The notes under the pieces: generated by a model
Databases searched by the model: none
The model's input: the letters and a program-made list of their open reading frames with translations, nothing else
What the model was told of the DNA's origin: nothing
Shown: positions 16,597 through 25,648 of the stretch, piece after piece
Layout of the letters: every line of letters begins with the position of its first letter
Numbering within the stretch: position 1 is the first letter of the stretch
Source of the DNA: Streptomyces acidicola
Lineage (GTDB): Bacteria; Actinomycetota; Actinomycetes; Streptomycetales; Streptomycetaceae
Assembly: GCF_009377235.1 (NCBI RefSeq)
Contig: NZ_VMNX01000071.1
Location: 1-39,886 of the forward strand
Reading direction: 5' to 3'
Length of the DNA stretch: 39,886 nucleotides
Translations under genes and position numbers: made by a program

Positions 16597-17523
16597 ATGA
16601 AGAACGAAGTGTGGAGAATCGGCGACGTCAAGATCACCATGATCGAGGAGCTCGGCTTCTGGTCCCCCATCGACGCGGACCTCATGAAGGAGGCCTCACC
16701 CGACTCGGTGCCCGATGAGATCCGCGCGACCGACTGGCTGCGGCGGGACTTCATCAACGAGAACGGCGAGGTGTACGGCGCCATGCGCACCTACATCCTC
16801 GAGACTCCGACCAAGACCATCGTCATGGACACCGGACTCGGCAACCACAAGGACCGTGTCCTGCCGATCTGGCAGCTCGACACCGACTTCCTGGAGCGGT
16901 TCACCGAGATCGTGGATCCCGCGGACGTCGATGTCGTGGTGAGCAGCCACCTTCACCTGGACCACTGCGGCTGGAACACGAAGCTGGTGGACGGCGAGTG
17001 GGTGCCGACGTTCCCCAACGCCGAGTACCTGTACGTGCAGAAGGAATACGACCACTGGAAGCGCTACGCCGAGGACCCGGACTTCGAGGACGGCTACACC
17101 GAGGCCACCCGGGACATCATCGACGCCCGCGGCGCGTTCCATGACTCCATCCAGCCCGTGGTGGACGCGGGACACGTGCGCTTCGTCGACGCCGACTTCG
17201 AGATCACTCCCGAGGTGCGGATGGAGGCGGTGCACGGGCACACCCCGGGCCACATCGTCATCCGCGTCGACTCACAGGGGCAGAGCGCGGCGCTTCCGGG
17301 CGACGTGGTCCATACCGTCTGGGGTCTGAGCCGTCCCGACTGGCGGGACGGATTCGACTCCGACAAGGCGGTCGGGATGCAGTCGCGGTGGGAGTTCTTC
17401 GAGAGCGTGGCCGACAAGCCCGTCCTGCTGCTGACCACCCACATCGGCCCGGTCCCCGCCGGCCACCTGGTCCACGAAGGTGACAGCTTCCGGCTGATCC
17501 CCGCCCCCAACACCGCCGTCTGA
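16597..17523 (+). CDS. metallo-beta-lactamase-fold hydrolase (first of tandem pair)
   Basis: A 308-residue MBL-fold enzyme with the zinc motif SSHLHLDHCGW (His118, His120, Asp122, His123), a third-ligand region GHTPGH (His215-219), the bridging Asp236 in LPGDVVH and a final His in TTHIGP. The size and the HLHLDHCGWNT signature place it near lactonase- and hydrolase-type MBL proteins of the AHL-lactonase neighbourhood, not true beta-lactamases. Lactone, thioester or cyclic amide hydrolysis are all plausible. GGAAGGA is a good ribosome-binding site. Together with the flavin monooxygenase it suggests that a cyclic or ester product of oxygenation is opened here. Confidence 0.9.
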   Translation: MKNEVWRIGDVKITMIEELGFWSPIDADLMKEASPDSVPDEIRATDWLRRDFINENGEVYGAMRTYILETPTKTIVMDTGLGNHKDRVLPIWQLDTDFLERFTEIVDPADVDVVVSSHLHLDHCGWNTKLVDGEWVPTFPNAEYLYVQKEYDHWKRYAEDPDFEDGYTEATRDIIDARGAFHDSIQPVVDAGHVRFVDADFEITPEVRMEAVHGHTPGHIVIRVDSQGQSAALPGDVVHTVWGLSRPDWRDGFDSDKAVGMQSRWEFFESVADKPVLLLTTHIGPVPAGHLVHEGDSFRLIPAPNTAV

Positions 17524-17550
17524 GTCGAACCAGCACGAAAGAAGGTTGCA

Positions 17551-18489
17551 ATGACGCAACCCGTCGACTACCTGGCCAATGAGACCTGGACAGTCGGGGA
17601 TGTGACGATCACCAAGGTGGTCGAGTCCTCAGGCCCGTTCCCGATCGAGCTTCTCGACCCCATCGTCGGCGCCGAACGGGTCAGGTCCGTGAAGACCGGC
17701 CCCTCGTGGCAGCGCCCGTACTACCTCAGCGGGAACGACGAGATCTGCACGCCGGTGCACTCGTTCCTGATCCAGACACCGACCAAGCGCATCGTCGTGG
17801 ACACGGGTGTCGGCGACGACCGTGAACGGGACTTCGAGGGCTTCCGGATGCTGAAGTCGGGGTACCTCGACCGGTTCGGCGCCGTCTGGGATCCGGAGAG
17901 CGTCGACTACGTCGTCAGCACCCACCTGCATGTGGACCACTGCGGGTGGAACACCAGGCTCGAGAACGCGCGGTGGGTGCCCACCTTTCCCAACGCCAGG
18001 TATCTCTTCATCAAGGCCGAGTACGACGCCTGGAAGGCCCTGGCCGCGGACCCGGACGCGTCGAGACTCTGGGACCCGACGCCGTACATGATGCTCGACA
18101 TCGAACGACTGTTCAGCGAGTCGATGCTGCCGATCCACGAGGCCGGTCTGGTCGACTGGACGGAGCCGGACGCGGTGCTGACCCCTGAGGTACGCCTGAT
18201 CCCCACCCACGGCCACACACCGGGCCATGTCTCGGTGCTGGTGGAGTCCGGGGGGCAGAGCACCGTCATGAGCGGCGACCTCTTCCACGGAGCGTGCCAG
18301 GTGGCGCATCCGGAGTGGCATGACCAGCTCGACATCGACCGTCCCAAGGGAATGCTGACCCGGGCCGGGTTCCTGGAGCGGTTCGCGGACACTTCGACGA
18401 TGGTGCTCTTCACCCACATAGGGCCGTCGCCGGCCGCGTACATCAAGCGCGAGGGCGGCAGCTACCGGCTCGAACCCGCCGGCGCCTGA
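17551..18489 (+). CDS. metallo-beta-lactamase-fold hydrolase (second of tandem pair)
   Basis: A 312-residue paralogue of the preceding gene, 27 bases downstream with its own AAGAAGG ribosome-binding site. It keeps the full zinc set: STHLHVDHCGW (His125, His127, Asp129, His130), HGHTPGH, MSGDLFH and FTHIGP. It shares with its neighbour the ETPTKTIVMDTG / QTPTKRIVVDTG segment and WNTxL...WVPTFPNAxYL. The regions that usually shape the active-site rim, roughly residues 20-65 and 145-175, differ clearly. The pair therefore looks like an old duplication with separated substrates or successive steps, or a heteromer. A strong hairpin follows its stop and closes the cluster. Confidence 0.9.
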   Translation: MTQPVDYLANETWTVGDVTITKVVESSGPFPIELLDPIVGAERVRSVKTGPSWQRPYYLSGNDEICTPVHSFLIQTPTKRIVVDTGVGDDRERDFEGFRMLKSGYLDRFGAVWDPESVDYVVSTHLHVDHCGWNTRLENARWVPTFPNARYLFIKAEYDAWKALAADPDASRLWDPTPYMMLDIERLFSESMLPIHEAGLVDWTEPDAVLTPEVRLIPTHGHTPGHVSVLVESGGQSTVMSGDLFHGACQVAHPEWHDQLDIDRPKGMLTRAGFLERFADTSTMVLFTHIGPSPAAYIKREGGSYRLEPAGA

Positions 18490-18497
18490 CGGTGACG

Positions 18498-18549
18498 GGA
18501 CGGACGGCCCGGAGCAGGCCGTTGCACGCCTGCTCCGGGCCGTCCGTCC
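18498..18549. terminator. strong bidirectional hairpin terminator
   Basis: Perfect 22-base inverted arms (18498-18519 and 18528-18549) with an 8-base loop, between the convergent MBL gene and the NmrA remnant. It is long enough to stop transcription from both sides. Confidence 0.85.
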
Positions 18550-18558
18550 TGGGACCCG

Positions 18559-19400
18559 TCAGCCAGCGGGGGTCTGCGCCGGTCCGAGGAAAGCGTCGCG
18601 GTTGGCGGTCAGCCAGTCGCGGAACCGGCTGGGCTCGAACCTCAGATGCCCGGGGGTGATGGCGGCCTCACCGGCGAGCATGGTCTCCCAGGGCGTCTCG
18701 CCCACGCTGCCGATGAACGCCTCCTCGAACTTGCAGTAGTCCAGGAAGTACTCGGGCGCCCCGTCGAAACGGTAGTAGCGGCGGGGAGGATAGCTCTCCT
18801 CGCCGCTCTCGATCGTGATGTTCTCGCCGAACGCCTCCGTCATCAATGCCGCGAGATCCCCGAACGTGGACCGGTCGACGCCGTTGACCAGGTGATACGT
18901 CTCGCCGACCCGTGTCCGCGACGGGTCCGGCATGAGTTCGGCGGCCGCATGGCCGATGTCGCCCGCGTCGATGAAGTCCATGAGCCTCCCGGCCGGCATG
19001 ATGAGGGTGCGCCGGTTGACGCTCGAAGGCGACATGTAGTTGGCGAAGTCCTGGAAGAACCAGGCCAGGACGTTCAGGTAGACGACGGGTACGGAAGAGG
19101 CGGAGAGCACCTTCCGGCCTCGCAGGTGGACGACGCCCGTTCCGGTGTCCCACTTCCGTATCGGCGGGTACACCTCGAACACCTGCGACTCGTCGCGGTG
19201 CCCAGGCGCGTCACCGGTCATGCGCACCAGCCGGACGAGCGAACCGGCCCGCTCGACGGCGTCGACGACGTTGCCCATGGCGGTCGTCTCGTCGAGGCCG
19301 AAGTCCGGGGTGATGACGAAGGCGGCCTTGATGCCGTCGAACGCGGCCCGCAGCGACGCCGGGTCCAGGTAGTCCGCCACGACGACCTCGGCATCCGGAT
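18559..19400 (-). pseudogene. NmrA/SDR-type NAD(P)-binding protein, N-terminally truncated
   Basis: From about 19400 down to 18559 the reverse frame encodes an atypical short-chain-dehydrogenase/NmrA-like protein: AEVVVADYLDPASLRAAFDG, then LVRLVRMTGDAPG, then LMDFIDAGDIGHAAAELM and the usual C-terminal region. The first about 45 residues, including the Rossmann GxxGxxG motif, are absent. The open frame continues upstream to 19773 only because it runs antisense to an alpha/beta hydrolase fragment on the other strand. Without the nucleotide-binding motif it is unlikely to be active. The truncation point coincides with that of the hydrolase fragment, so one recombination event removed both 5' ends. 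Confidence 0.7.
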
Positions 19401-19785
19401 GTTCGGAGGTGACAGCGCGGGCGCCAACATCTCGGCCGCCCTCACCCATCTCGATCGCGGGAACAGGTATCCCCTGGCGGCACAGACACTGATCTATCCG
19501 GCGACCGAGTACGCGGTCGAGCGGGACTCCTGGATCGAGAACGCGAACGCGCCGGCGCTGACGGTGCGGGACACCCTGTGGTTCTGGGAGCAGTACCTCC
19601 GTGACGGGCGGGACCGCACGGGCCCCCGGGCCAGGCCGTCGAACGCCGCCTCGTTCGTCAAGGGGCTTCCTCCCGCGCGAGTCGTGATCGCCGGCCACGA
19701 GCCGCTCCACGACGACGGCCTGAACTACGCGCGTCTGTTCGACGAGGCCGGGGCGGTTCAGTACCGGGTGCACCGGTGCTCGCGT
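19400..19785 (+). pseudogene. HSL-type alpha/beta hydrolase fragment
   Basis: The + strand frame starts directly with FGGDSAGANISAALTH, the nucleophile elbow (Ser) of hormone-sensitive-lipase-like esterases. It runs through TLIYPATEY and VVIAGHEPLHDDGLNYARLF, which carries the acid residue region. The oxyanion HGGG block upstream is missing. The C-terminal region with the catalytic His is lost after about 19770, where the sequence becomes Arg-rich. It is therefore a double-truncated esterase remnant, head to head with the NmrA remnant. Confidence 0.7.
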
Positions 19786-19908
19786 AGGCGGACCCGGTCA
19801 TGGCCCAGGCGGCATCCGTGTCCGCCGGTACACCGGTGCCCGCGCGGCCGGCGGGCTCCGATTCCGCCCGGTGCCGGAGTCAACGATCCTGGTCGCGGCG
19901 GAGGGCCG

Positions 19909-21255
<1,347 letters not shown>

Positions 21256-21265
21256 GCGGGGGGGT

Positions 21266-21637
21266 TGACGGTCAGCGGACGCATCGACCTGATCCGCCGG
21301 ATCGACATTGGTGGGCAGTCCATCGTGGACTTCAAGTCCAAGGAACGCGCCCAGGCTGACGCTGTCAGCCGCGATCAACTGCACATCTACGTCGCGGGGT
21401 ACGAGGAACTGAGCGGCAAGCGCGTCGACCTCGTCGAGGTCCTGAACCTCGACGAGGGCAGCCGCAGCAGCCGCGAGGAGGTCAACGACACCCTGCTGAA
21501 GGAGATCTCCGGCAAGGTCGCCAAGGCCGGGGAAGCAACTCCGGCACAACGACATGCCCCGCAAGACCTCGTGGTGCGGCACCTGCGCCGCTTGCGACTT
21601 CGCCGCGATCTGCAGGGACCGGCCCAGCACTCCGTAA
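21266..21637 (+). pseudogene. PD-(D/E)XK nuclease C-terminal fragment (UvrD/AddB-like)
   Basis: The frame begins SGRIDLIRRIDIGGQSIVDF, which supplies the Asp and the D-x-K core of a PD-(D/E)XK nuclease, followed by DQLHIYVAGYEELSGKRVDL. After a frame change near 21535 it resumes as RHNDMPRKTSWCGTCAACDF and AAICRD to a stop at 21635. Those four cysteines are the iron-sulfur cysteines of helicase-nucleases. Everything upstream, including any helicase domain, is missing. The left edge abuts the DUF6262 start within about 10 bases, so this is another recombination junction. Confidence 0.65.
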
Positions 21638-21918
21638 CACTGCTCGACCACGTCGGCCCGTTGGGCCGCGGTGTTGTGCGATACCAGCACCACGGCCCAA
21701 CCTCCACACCTCCGACGCGACCGGCGAGGGCGTCTGGAACCCGGACCAGGTCGAGGCGTATTGGAGGTGATCACTCGACTGCTACGGCGTTCGCAGTCAC
21801 AGAATGTGACCAGCGCTCTTACCTCCTCAGGTGCCGCAACTCCGCCCGCCCTGCTCCGTTAGGAGCCGCGCCCTGGGGAGAATGTGGGGAGTACGGGCGG
21901 CGCTGGGGAGCGCCTGAG
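21638..21918. other. intergenic debris between nuclease fragment and IS end
   Basis: No gene is supported. A short frame ending GVWNPDQVEAYWR at about 21770 looks protein-like but has no identifiable start or family. Otherwise only GC-rich shadow frames are present. Confidence 0.3.
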
Positions 21919-22583
21919 CGGTGTCCCGTAAATGATCTCTGGCACGCTGGGGTGACCTGCGTGTTCCTCCAGTCGGGGAGTTCGGTCTGGCCCTTCTCGC
22001 GGCGGTGCGGGATGACCAGGCCGGTACCCCGGTAACCGCCGTCTGCGATCACCGTGGTCTTCCCGACGGCATCCTTGGCGCCGGACAGCTCCCACGCCTT
22101 GCAGTCGTTGCGGTTGCCAGGCAGCGGCCGGCCGACAGCGACGACGAGTCGGGTATCGGCGTCGATGACGACCTGGTGGTTGGTCGAGTACCGATAGTTC
22201 TTCGACTGCTCGGCGACGGTGTGATCGCGGGTGGGGCCCAAGGTGCCATCCACGATCAGCACGGCGTCCTTGCGGAATCGCTTGCGCGGCTGGAGCGCGA
22301 GCGACGGACCGAGGTGGTCGATGATGCGGTCAGCGGCCGACTTGGACACCCCGAACAGCGGCGCAAGCTGCCGCAACGTCAGGTTGGTCCGCCAGTACGC
22401 AGCAACCAGCAGAACCCGGTCCTCCAGCGGCAGACTCCACGGCCGGCCCTTGCGGACGGGGTCCGCACCCTCGCGCCGCAACGCGGTGATCAACTTGCCG
22501 AACTGTCGCGGGCTCAGCCCGGTGAACGGGGCTATCCATGACGGCTCCGACGCCGTGATCACACCAGCCACGGGAAGGATCAT
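21819..22583 (-). pseudogene. IS5-family transposase, C-terminally truncated
   Basis: The reverse frame encodes FTGLSPRQFGKLITALRREG and the HTH block LTLRQLAPLFGVSKSAADRI. It then shows DDE_Tnp_4 motifs: LIVDGTLGPTRDHTVAEQSK (first Asp), YSTNHQVVIDADTRLVVAVG and ADGGYRGTG (second Asp). After ELPDW at about 21970 the expected RARVEHxFARMKTW segment with the catalytic Glu is missing. The frame reads into the terminal repeat and beyond to 21819. The enzyme cannot be active, so any movement would need a transposase in trans. GTG at about 22562 (VITASEPSW) is an alternative start. Confidence 0.85.
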
Positions 22584-22963
22584 CCCTCGTCAAGATCGTC
22601 GGTGGCGGAGGTCAGTCGATCAGCAGCTCGTCAAGGCGCTGGACCGAACGCGGCCTGTCCATCTCATTGGCCATAGCTACCAGGCTCGCGTGGTACTGCG
22701 GGGTGATGGGTAGAGCGTCTTCGTAGATCCACGAGCACATGGTGTCGAACGCCAAAGCCTCCTCACCGTGTGACAGAAGATGGCGCACATCCGTGATGAC
22801 CGCCCTTGAGGTGAGCGGCGAGTCCTCAAGCAGCGCCGCCACCCGCGCTCGATACGACAGGCTCACGAGCTGCCCCCATGCCATGGACGAACGGATCGAT
22901 GACCCCACATCCTCGCTGTTCAGTGGAGGGCTGTCGACTCTCCTGATCAGTTACGGGACAGCC
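21919..22963. mobile_element. IS5-family element with internal deletion and passenger gene
   Basis: CGGTGTCCCGTAAATGATC at 21919-21937 and, on the other strand, GGCTGTCCCGTAACTGATC at 22945-22963 agree at 16 of 19 positions. They bracket the truncated transposase and a 98-codon MafI-like gene. The right end stops one base before TTAG at 22965-22968, which also holds the stop codon of the acyl-CoA dehydrogenase. The transposase's last third has been deleted next to the left end. Confidence 0.65.
22612..22908 (-). CDS. MafI-family-like immunity protein (passenger within IS)
   Basis: A 98-residue (or 90 from ATG 22884) small acidic helical protein. The core, with VITDVRHLLSHGEEALAFDT then MCSWIYEDALPITPQYHASL, resembles MafI-family immunity proteins, which carry a hGExxLAhDxhxxxlhExxhPh pattern. 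Family members protect against Maf-type toxins; no toxin gene lies nearby. It ends 28 bases before the transposase frame and lies inside the terminal repeats, on the transposase strand, so it may ride with the IS. The assignment to MafI is from memory of the motif and is moderate. An orphan antitoxin-like gene is the alternative reading. Confidence 0.5.
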   Translation of the reverse strand: MGSSIRSSMAWGQLVSLSYRARVAALLEDSPLTSRAVITDVRHLLSHGEEALAFDTMCSWIYEDALPITPQYHASLVAMANEMDRPRSVQRLDELLID

Positions 22964-22964
22964 C

Positions 22965-24155
22965 TTAGCGGCGCACGCGCGGCATCCCCAGGCCGATCCA
23001 CGAGATGATCTCGCGCTGGATCTCGTTGTTGCCGCCGCCGAAGGTGAAGATCACGGCCGAGCGGTAGCCGCGTTCCAGTTCGCCGTGGAGGACGGCGCCC
23101 GCGGAGCCGTCCTTCAAAGCACCGGCCGCGGCGACGGTCTCCATGAGCCAGGCGTAGGCCTCGCGGCGCGCCTCGGAGCCGTAGACCTTGACGGCGGAGG
23201 CGTCCTGGGGGGTGAGGGTGCCCTCCTGGACGGCGTTCACCATCTGCCAGTTGAGCAGCTTCATCGCGTCGAGCTTCGTATGGGTCTGGGCGAGGCGGCG
23301 GCGCACCCAGGGCAGGTCGATGACGCGGCGGCCGTCGGTGAGCTTGGTCTCCATGGCCCAGCGCTGCACGTCGTGCAGGGCGCGGATGGCCATGGTGCCG
23401 TGGGCGGCGAGGGTGACGCGTTCGTGGTTGAGCTGGTTCGTGATCAGCCGCCAGCCCTTGTTCTCCTCACCGACACGGTGGGAGACGGGGACGCGGATGT
23501 TCTCGTAGTAGCTGGCGGTGGTGTCGTGCGAGGCGAGTGTGTTGATCAGGGTGCAGGAGTAGCCGGGGTCGGTGGTCGGGACCAGGAGCATCGTGATGCC
23601 CTTGTGGGGCGGGGCTTCCGGGTCGGTGCGCACGGCCAGCCACACCCAGTCCGCGGTGTCGCCGTTCGTGGTCCAGATCTTCTGACCGTTGACCGTGTAG
23701 TGGCCGGTGGCCTCGTCACCCTCCCTGACCGCGCGGGTCTTCAGGGAGGCGAGGTCCGTGCCCGCTTCGGGCTCGCTGTAGCCGATCGCGAAGTCGATCT
23801 CGCCGGAGAGGATGCGTGGCAGGAAGTACGTTTTCTGTTCCTCGCTGCCGAACTGCATGATCGTCGGGCCGACCGTGTTGAGCGCCATCAGGGGCAGCGG
23901 GACGCCCGCCTGGGCCGCCTCGTCGAAGAAGATGAACTGTTCCATGGGCGTCAGCCCGCGTCCGCCGTACTCCTTCGGCCAGCCGACACCGAGCCAGCCG
24001 TCCGTGCCGAGGCGCCGGATCGTCTCGCGGTAGAAGCGCTTCTGGGCGGCCGGTTCGGCGTATCGGGCGTGCACGCCTTCCGGTACCAACTCGGCGAAGT
24101 AGGCGCGTAGTTCGGTGCGCAGCCGCTGCTGCTCGGGTGTGTATTCCAGATGCAC
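22965..24155 (-). CDS. acyl-CoA dehydrogenase (FadE type)
   Basis: A 396-residue acyl-CoA dehydrogenase: N-terminal helical domain, the FAD/substrate segment FAIGYSEPEAGTDLASLKT, then YTVNGQKIWTTNGDTADWVW and the C-terminal helical domain ending GGGNNEIQREIISWIGLGMP. It oxidises an acyl-CoA to the 2,3-enoyl-CoA with FAD and passes electrons to ETF. GTG 24155 has AGGAGG 7 bases upstream. The frame extends to 24227 but that stretch includes the operator. A perfect match to the KstR-type consensus lies 45 bases upstream, suggesting lipid or sterol-type ligand control. Its stop codon directly abuts the right end of the IS element, so the insertion spared the reading frame. Confidence 0.92.
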   Translation of the reverse strand: MHLEYTPEQQRLRTELRAYFAELVPEGVHARYAEPAAQKRFYRETIRRLGTDGWLGVGWPKEYGGRGLTPMEQFIFFDEAAQAGVPLPLMALNTVGPTIMQFGSEEQKTYFLPRILSGEIDFAIGYSEPEAGTDLASLKTRAVREGDEATGHYTVNGQKIWTTNGDTADWVWLAVRTDPEAPPHKGITMLLVPTTDPGYSCTLINTLASHDTTASYYENIRVPVSHRVGEENKGWRLITNQLNHERVTLAAHGTMAIRALHDVQRWAMETKLTDGRRVIDLPWVRRRLAQTHTKLDAMKLLNWQMVNAVQEGTLTPQDASAVKVYGSEARREAYAWLMETVAAAGALKDGSAGAVLHGELERGYRSAVIFTFGGGNNEIQREIISWIGLGMPRVRR

Positions 24156-24199
24156 GGCGCCTCCTGGCTCCCCAAGGCCGGACCTGACGGCGCACACCG

Positions 24200-24213
24200 T
24201 AGAACGTGTTCCA
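24200..24213. promoter_or_regulatory. KstR-type operator match
   Basis: TAGAACGTGTTCCA fits TNNAACNNGTTNNA, the binding consensus known for the mycobacterial TetR-family regulator KstR, at every fixed position. It lies 45 bases upstream of the acyl-CoA dehydrogenase start. No kstR gene is in the window. Confidence 0.55.
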
Positions 24214-24253
24214 GAAATTGGGAACAACGAAGGACGAGCCGAACCATGGAAGA

Positions 24254-24284
24254 GGCCCCCGGAATTCGCCGAGAACCGGGGGCC
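24254..24284 (-). terminator. terminator hairpin after cbtA
   Basis: GGCCCCCGG (24254-24262) and CCGGGGGCC (24276-24284) form a 9-bp stem 19 bases past the cbtA stop. On the reverse strand it is followed by TCTTCC, so it is probably intrinsic-like. Confidence 0.6.
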
Positions 24285-24302
24285 GTTCCTGCACTCAACC
24301 GC

Positions 24303-25067
24303 TCAGTGCGGGACGGGAGTCGCACGGGCGGCGGCCCCCTCCGGCCCGGCCGCCGTGCGCGGAGTCAGGACACGCTCCGCCAGGAGCCCGAAGAGCAGAC
24401 CGTACGCGGTCCACAGGGTCACCTGCACGGCGAGGGCGGCCAGCCGGTACTGCCACAGCAGTGTGGCGGGGAAACCTTCCGGGACGTTGCTGTACGACGG
24501 CAGCAGGGCATACGCCAGGCCGACGACCAGGACGAAGAACGCGCCCGCCGCGACGGTGGCGTTCCAGTTGCCCAGACGTGGCGCGAGGCGCTTGCCGAGG
24601 ATGACGGTCCCGACGGCCAGCAGCACGCTGAGCACGACCATCAGGAAGTACAGCGTGGTGCGCTGGTCGAGGGTGTCGGGGTCGCCCACGGCGGGCGGGT
24701 TGGCGGGGTACTTGAGAAACGGAACCACGTAGACCGCGACCAGTCCGGCCGCCGCCAGGAGCAGCGCGCTCGCGCGCGGCCCGAAGCGGCCGGTCCGGCC
24801 GAGCGCGAAGCAGTACGCGAGGGCCGCGATGCCGCCGAACGCGACCCCGTACACGAGGACGCCGGTGGACAGACCCGCCGTGGACTGCAGGGTGCGGCTG
24901 ACGAGTTCCTCGCCGCCGTGTTCGTGGGCGTGGGCCTCCTCGAACGCGATCGCCTGGTCGACGCGTGGTTCACCCAGGAAGTAGGCGACGACGAGGGCGA
25001 GCAGGCCCGCGGCGAGTCCCGCGAGCATGCCGCGCACCAGGAGGTTCCTGACCGTTGCGGAGTTCAT
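24303..25067 (-). CDS. cbtA: CbtA family cobalt transporter subunit
   Basis: A 254-residue membrane protein with about six or seven hydrophobic helices. A His/Glu-rich loop, EEAHAHEHGGEE, follows the first helix, as in CbtA proteins; such loops are thought to bind cobalt. ATG 25067 was chosen because the family begins with a short polar run and then LLVRGMLAGLAAGLLALVVA. CbtA works with the small CbtB subunit, whose gene lies 26 bases upstream on the same strand. The pair is under a cobalamin riboswitch, which supports cobalt uptake for B12 synthesis. The C-terminus is an Ala/Pro-rich tail. Confidence 0.88.
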   Translation of the reverse strand: MNSATVRNLLVRGMLAGLAAGLLALVVAYFLGEPRVDQAIAFEEAHAHEHGGEELVSRTLQSTAGLSTGVLVYGVAFGGIAALAYCFALGRTGRFGPRASALLLAAAGLVAVYVVPFLKYPANPPAVGDPDTLDQRTTLYFLMVVLSVLLAVGTVILGKRLAPRLGNWNATVAAGAFFVLVVGLAYALLPSYSNVPEGFPATLLWQYRLAALAVQVTLWTAYGLLFGLLAERVLTPRTAAGPEGAAARATPVPH

Positions 25068-25093
25068 CAGGCTCGTACGCTTCCTCGTCGGCG

Positions 25094-25327
25094 TCAGTGG
25101 CAGGGGAAGCCGAGCAGATGGCGGGCGTCGTGCACCCATTCATGGACGCCCTCGCCGGACACGAGGGAGGTGGCGCCCTGTTCGGCGCCGACGAAGTAGA
25201 GCAGGACCAGCATCAGGATGCCGAAGAAGACCGCCCAGGGGGCGATCGCACTGATCGGCAACTTGGCCGGAACGGCCGTGGGCGTGGTGGGGGATGCGGT
25301 CGGCTGAGCGACGGCGGACTGCGCCAT
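25094..25327 (-). CDS. cbtB: CbtB family cobalt transporter subunit
   Basis: A 77-residue protein: a polar Pro/Thr-rich N-terminus, one transmembrane helix (PWAVFFGILMLVLLYFVGAE, about residues 30-49) and a short His-rich tail (VHEWVHDARHLLGFPCH). Single helix plus C-terminal histidines is the CbtB signature; the histidines probably bind Co2+. ATG 25327 has AGGAGG 9 bases upstream; an overlapping out-of-frame ATG lies 5 bases before it. The long upstream frame (to 25573) runs through the riboswitch and is not coding. Confidence 0.88.
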   Translation of the reverse strand: MAQSAVAQPTASPTTPTAVPAKLPISAIAPWAVFFGILMLVLLYFVGAEQGATSLVSGEGVHEWVHDARHLLGFPCH

Positions 25328-25374
25328 GACATGACCTCCTGGGGGAACTCGCGTCCCGTCTCGGTGGTGCACTG

Positions 25375-25492
25375 GACGACGGCCACGGGTCTGACTTGCC
25401 CGTCCGTCACCGCGCTTGGAGGGTGCGGATCGTGCCGGGCTCACAGTGGCGCGACCGTGCCGGATTCCCACCGGCTTCCGTCGGCCGTCGTC
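25375..25492 (-). promoter_or_regulatory. cobalamin riboswitch
   Basis: On the reverse strand, GGAAGCCGGTGGGAATCCGG continues into CACGG and GCGCCACTGTGA, the core of the cobalamin aptamer (25479-25441). AAGTCAGACC closes the core at 25397-25388. A perfect 10-bp P1 stem pairs 25483-25492 with 25375-25384. It lies about 48 bases before cbtB and should shut off the operon when B12 is plentiful. Confidence 0.9.
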
Positions 25493-25648
25493 GATATCGA
25501 CGAGAAGGTACCGCGAAGCGGTTCTCCGGCCAAGGGTGCACGGATGACGCATGGCGTTGGGCGGGCCGGTCACACCGCTGTGCGATGGTCATGCCCTGGA
25601 CAGGACACGGGCGTTGGGCGCGAGAGCAGCCGGATCGGGAGAGCGCGA

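Noticed and set aside
21840..21918. phage or integrase attachment site suggested by repeated TGGGGAG words
   Set aside because: No integrase gene and no second copy forming direct repeats was found.
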